Source of the DNA: Woeseiaceae bacterium
Lineage (GTDB): Bacteria > Pseudomonadota > Gammaproteobacteria > Steroidobacterales > Woeseiaceae
Assembly: GCA_028280615.1 (NCBI GenBank)
Contig: JANQLK010000052.1
Span: forward strand, 150,734-214,733
DNA length: 64,000 nt
Direction of reading: 5' to 3'
Below are positions 61,777 through 64,000 of the stretch, in pieces. Every line of letters starts with the position of its first letter. Position 1 is the stretch's first letter. The translations under genes were made by a program, and so were the position numbers. Below the pieces are notes generated by a model that had not been told where the DNA came from, searched no databases, and saw only the letters and a list, made by a program, of their open reading frames with translations.

Positions 61777-63999
61777 TCAATTGAACTCGAAGCTATCGAC
61801 GCCGTGTACTTCTCGTACGTCAGACGACCGGCCAGGACCGTGGCAGAGCGCGCAGCTCTCGACGCCCGCCGAGATCAGCGTGCTGTCCGCGGCCTTGGTC
61901 GCTTCGAAGTCGCCGCCGTTCTGCTCCATGTGCACTTTGGCGAGATCCGACGCGTGGCAGCCGGAGCAGATCGCCGTGTTCGGCGATACGACCGTGTCGT
62001 CGGTCGGCGAGGCGAGGTCGCCGCCCACGTCGACCGTCGTGCCGAGCACTTGCGCCGGGTCGACCGGATAGTAGCCGCCTGGCTCATGACAGCCTTCGCA
62101 GTTGTTGAGCTTGCCCGGATACAGGAAGTCGAAGGTGTGCGGCCGGTTGCCGAAGCCGCAGACGTCGTACGCCACGCCCGTCGCTCCACCCGCGTGCAGG
62201 CGGTGAATCATCCACTTCATGTCCACGGACTCGTCGTCGGTGCCGAGTTCCGCCGCGCAGTCGCCGGCCCGCCGGTTCACGTCCGTGTTGTTCGGGTTGT
62301 GACAGGTCACGCAGACTTCGATGTTATCCGTCCGGTTGTTGCCGTGTATCGACAGCTGATTGTGGCAGGCATCGCAGCGTTCGATCGCGACCGCGTTACG
62401 GCGCGGCACGGCTTCAGAGTCGGTGATCGGGAAGTACTCGACCGTGTTGGTAACCGCGATTCGCTCGACGCTGCCGTCGACTTCCACGGCCGGGTGACCG
62501 TCGATCGTGGCCGCACCGGAGCCGACGGCGCCGGCCGGAATAGCGACGCCCGACGTGACGCTGAACTCGCCGCCGCCCTCGTCGGTCGAGGTACCGCCGC
62601 AGCCCGTCAGCGGGTTCAGCGAGATCGGGTTCGCGGCCGGCGAGCCGCTGCCCGTGTTCGTGTAGTCGGTCGTGCTCCAGTTGATGCCGATCGCGAGCCG
62701 GCTCGCACCGGCCGTGCAGGTCGTCCACTCGGGATCGTTCTGGATGTCGTATGCCGCGTCGCTGTCGTTCGGGTTCGTGACCGAGAAGCGCACGACCGGG
62801 AATTCGCCGACGCCGGTGCTGCTGACGTCCAGGATGTTGAACTGGAAGTTGCCGCTCTCTTCGGCCGTCAGGATCCTGTGAGCCTCGGGCGTCTGGACTT
62901 CGCCGTCGTTGACCGTGCCGTCGGGACCGTGGCAGTCGAGGCACTGTGTGTCGTCGGTGAATGCGAAGCCGCCCGGATGGCCTTCGGTATCGCTATCCCA
63001 GACGATGTCGTCGTGGCAGGCGCCGCAGGCCGCGCGGTTTGCGACGAGCCGCCAATTGCTGGCTTGGGGCGTGTTCTCGTCGGACTCCTGGTGACAGGTC
63101 TGGCAGTTGCGGACGTCCTGTGGAAAGACGACTCCAGAGTAGTCGATCGTCCGGCCGCCGAAGCCCACGATGAAGTAGCCGTTGGCGAGGTCGGCGCCGT
63201 AGTGGATCTTGTGGATCATCTGCGTCATGTCGACGGTGCCGCCCCAGGCCTCATCGACCGTGTCGCCGTCGATGGACGACGGGTTATGGCAGGTCACGCA
63301 GTATTGGATATCCGTGCGCGGCCCGCCGTGGAACTCGATGCGGTCGTGGCAGGCGAAACAGGCCGCGTTGTCGACGATGTTGCGCGAAACGCCGGGGTCG
63401 GCGCCGCTCGGCACGAAGTTGAAGATGCCGTTCGAGGCGATCGGCGCCTGGCCTCGAATCTCTATACCCAGCCGATGCGGCTTCATCGCGTCAAAGGTAG
63501 GGCCGGCGGGGTAGTCGTCCAGGTCCTGGGCAAACGTGTACTGGTAGGTGCCGTCGCCGTTGTCGACCAGCGTGCCGGCACTGCCGCTCTCGGTCGTTGC
63601 CTGGGCGTCCGTGATGCCGCCGCTGTCACGCGTGACGTAGGACTGCCACTCGCTGGACCCGCCGTTTTCCCCTGGCGTGAGCTGCGCGATCGTGAAGCGG
63701 ATATCGCCCGGCGGCAGGCCGTTCAGACCCTGCGTGAGATCGTTGGTCAGCGTAAACGTGACGACGGGCGGACTTTCGATCGTGACGCTCGAGACTTCGA
63801 CGTTGATCCGCTCGCCGCCGTCCCCGTCGACGCTGTCGATCGGCACCGCGCTGCCCGGCGATGAGCCAGTTGGCCCCTCAGGCCCCTGAGGGCCCTGCGG
63901 TCCGGCCGGTCCCTGCGGCCCGTCGTCGCCCTCGCAGCCCCAGAGCGCTGCCGCAAACATCAGGATTCCGAAACGAACTACTCTCCCTACCTGGTCGCC
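61777..63999 (-). CDS. OmcA/MtrC-family decaheme c-type cytochrome lipoprotein (5' end outside window)
   Basis: Outer-surface multiheme cytochrome; 740 residues are visible, and the frame is open to the window edge. The ATG at 63960 would give only seven residues before the lipid Cys in LWGCEGDD. The in-frame codons further upstream encode a better lipoprotein signal (GRVVRFGILMFAAALWGC), so the true start is probably beyond 64000. A short collagen-like Gly-x-y run (GPQGPAGPQGPQGPEGPTG) follows the Cys. Ten CxxCH motifs are seen (CFACH, CVTCH, CQTCH, CGACH, CLDCH, CDACH, CVTCH, CEGCH, CSGCH, CALCH). It receives electrons from MtrA and passes them to extracellular minerals or shuttles. Confidence 0.93.
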   Translation of the reverse strand, partial: GDQVGRVVRFGILMFAAALWGCEGDDGPQGPAGPQGPQGPEGPTGSSPGSAVPIDSVDGDGGERINVEVSSVTIESPPVVTFTLTNDLTQGLNGLPPGDIRFTIAQLTPGENGGSSEWQSYVTRDSGGITDAQATTESGSAGTLVDNGDGTYQYTFAQDLDDYPAGPTFDAMKPHRLGIEIRGQAPIASNGIFNFVPSGADPGVSRNIVDNAACFACHDRIEFHGGPRTDIQYCVTCHNPSSIDGDTVDEAWGGTVDMTQMIHKIHYGADLANGYFIVGFGGRTIDYSGVVFPQDVRNCQTCHQESDENTPQASNWRLVANRAACGACHDDIVWDSDTEGHPGGFAFTDDTQCLDCHGPDGTVNDGEVQTPEAHRILTAEESGNFQFNILDVSSTGVGEFPVVRFSVTNPNDSDAAYDIQNDPEWTTCTAGASRLAIGINWSTTDYTNTGSGSPAANPISLNPLTGCGGTSTDEGGGEFSVTSGVAIPAGAVGSGAATIDGHPAVEVDGSVERIAVTNTVEYFPITDSEAVPRRNAVAIERCDACHNQLSIHGNNRTDNIEVCVTCHNPNNTDVNRRAGDCAAELGTDDESVDMKWMIHRLHAGGATGVAYDVCGFGNRPHTFDFLYPGKLNNCEGCHEPGGYYPVDPAQVLGTTVDVGGDLASPTDDTVVSPNTAICSGCHASDLAKVHMEQNGGDFEATKAADSTLISAGVESCALCHGPGRSSDVREVHGVDSFEFN

Positions 64000-64000
64000 C

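Noticed and set aside
61546..63864. A 772-codon open frame on the plus strand
   Set aside because: It is antisense to the decaheme cytochrome, has an Arg/Val/Asp-rich composition with no motif, and the cytochrome frame has ten CxxCH sites. High GC makes long antisense open frames common here.

Overview
The window is GC-rich, densely coded bacterial DNA (about 49 protein genes, no gap over 300 bases, no tRNA, rRNA, CRISPR or transposase seen). TonB-dependent receptors, Tat and lipoprotein export signals, an RND efflux pump and a complete MtrCAB-type outer-membrane cytochrome conduit point to a Gram-negative proteobacterium. The mix of many secreted peptidases, Na+-coupled transporters, Mtr cytochromes and a sulfatase suggests a marine or sediment gammaproteobacterium, possibly Woeseiales-like; that placement is inference.

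Layout. 1-34.5 kb is a peptide/carboxylate-scavenging region. It holds two paralogous TonB receptors, three amidohydrolases, three M24 'pita-bread' proteins, a DUF885 HExxPGHH protein, an S10 carboxypeptidase, an M1 aminopeptidase and a sulfatase. It also holds a six-gene minus-strand operon (12767 to 2682) of DapA-type aldolase, aldehyde dehydrogenase, amidohydrolase, NSS symporter, BNR/VPS10-type protein and an enolase-superfamily enzyme. A second minus-strand operon (34512 to 27215) carries M1 peptidase, amidohydrolase, LamG protein, SDR and aldo/keto reductase. A GntR/FCD regulator at 15.8 kb sits in the middle.

34.6-37.6 kb holds an HdeD-like membrane protein and two coupled DegT-type sugar aminotransferases. 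37.6-42.4 kb is a tightly packed seven-gene minus-strand operon: RimB-type protease, AspA/AstE-type hydrolase, RimK ligase, two DUF1538 (Ump-type) membrane proteins, a P-II-like protein and a CBS protein. 42.5-44.3 kb carries Fe-type superoxide dismutase and a ferredoxin/flavodoxin-NADP reductase. 44.5-50.9 kb is a TetR-RND tripartite efflux operon. 51-56.3 kb holds small envelope proteins and ion transporters (CorA/ZntB, CaCA, NhaP-TrkA). 56.4-57.5 kb is a MarR-like regulator divergent from dps. 57.6-58.6 kb is an M19 dipeptidase-like protein. 58.7 kb to the end is the MtrCAB-type electron conduit, whose first gene runs off the window.

Regulatory signals tie distant genes together. A near-identical 16-bp palindrome precedes both sod and dps. 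An 11-bp-phased TTGTnnnCAA repeat occurs at the GntR gene and at the second TonB receptor. A TATATAATATAT element occurs at three promoter regions, two of which serve peptidase genes. These, together with the RimBK/Ump/P-II operon, are the most interesting observations.
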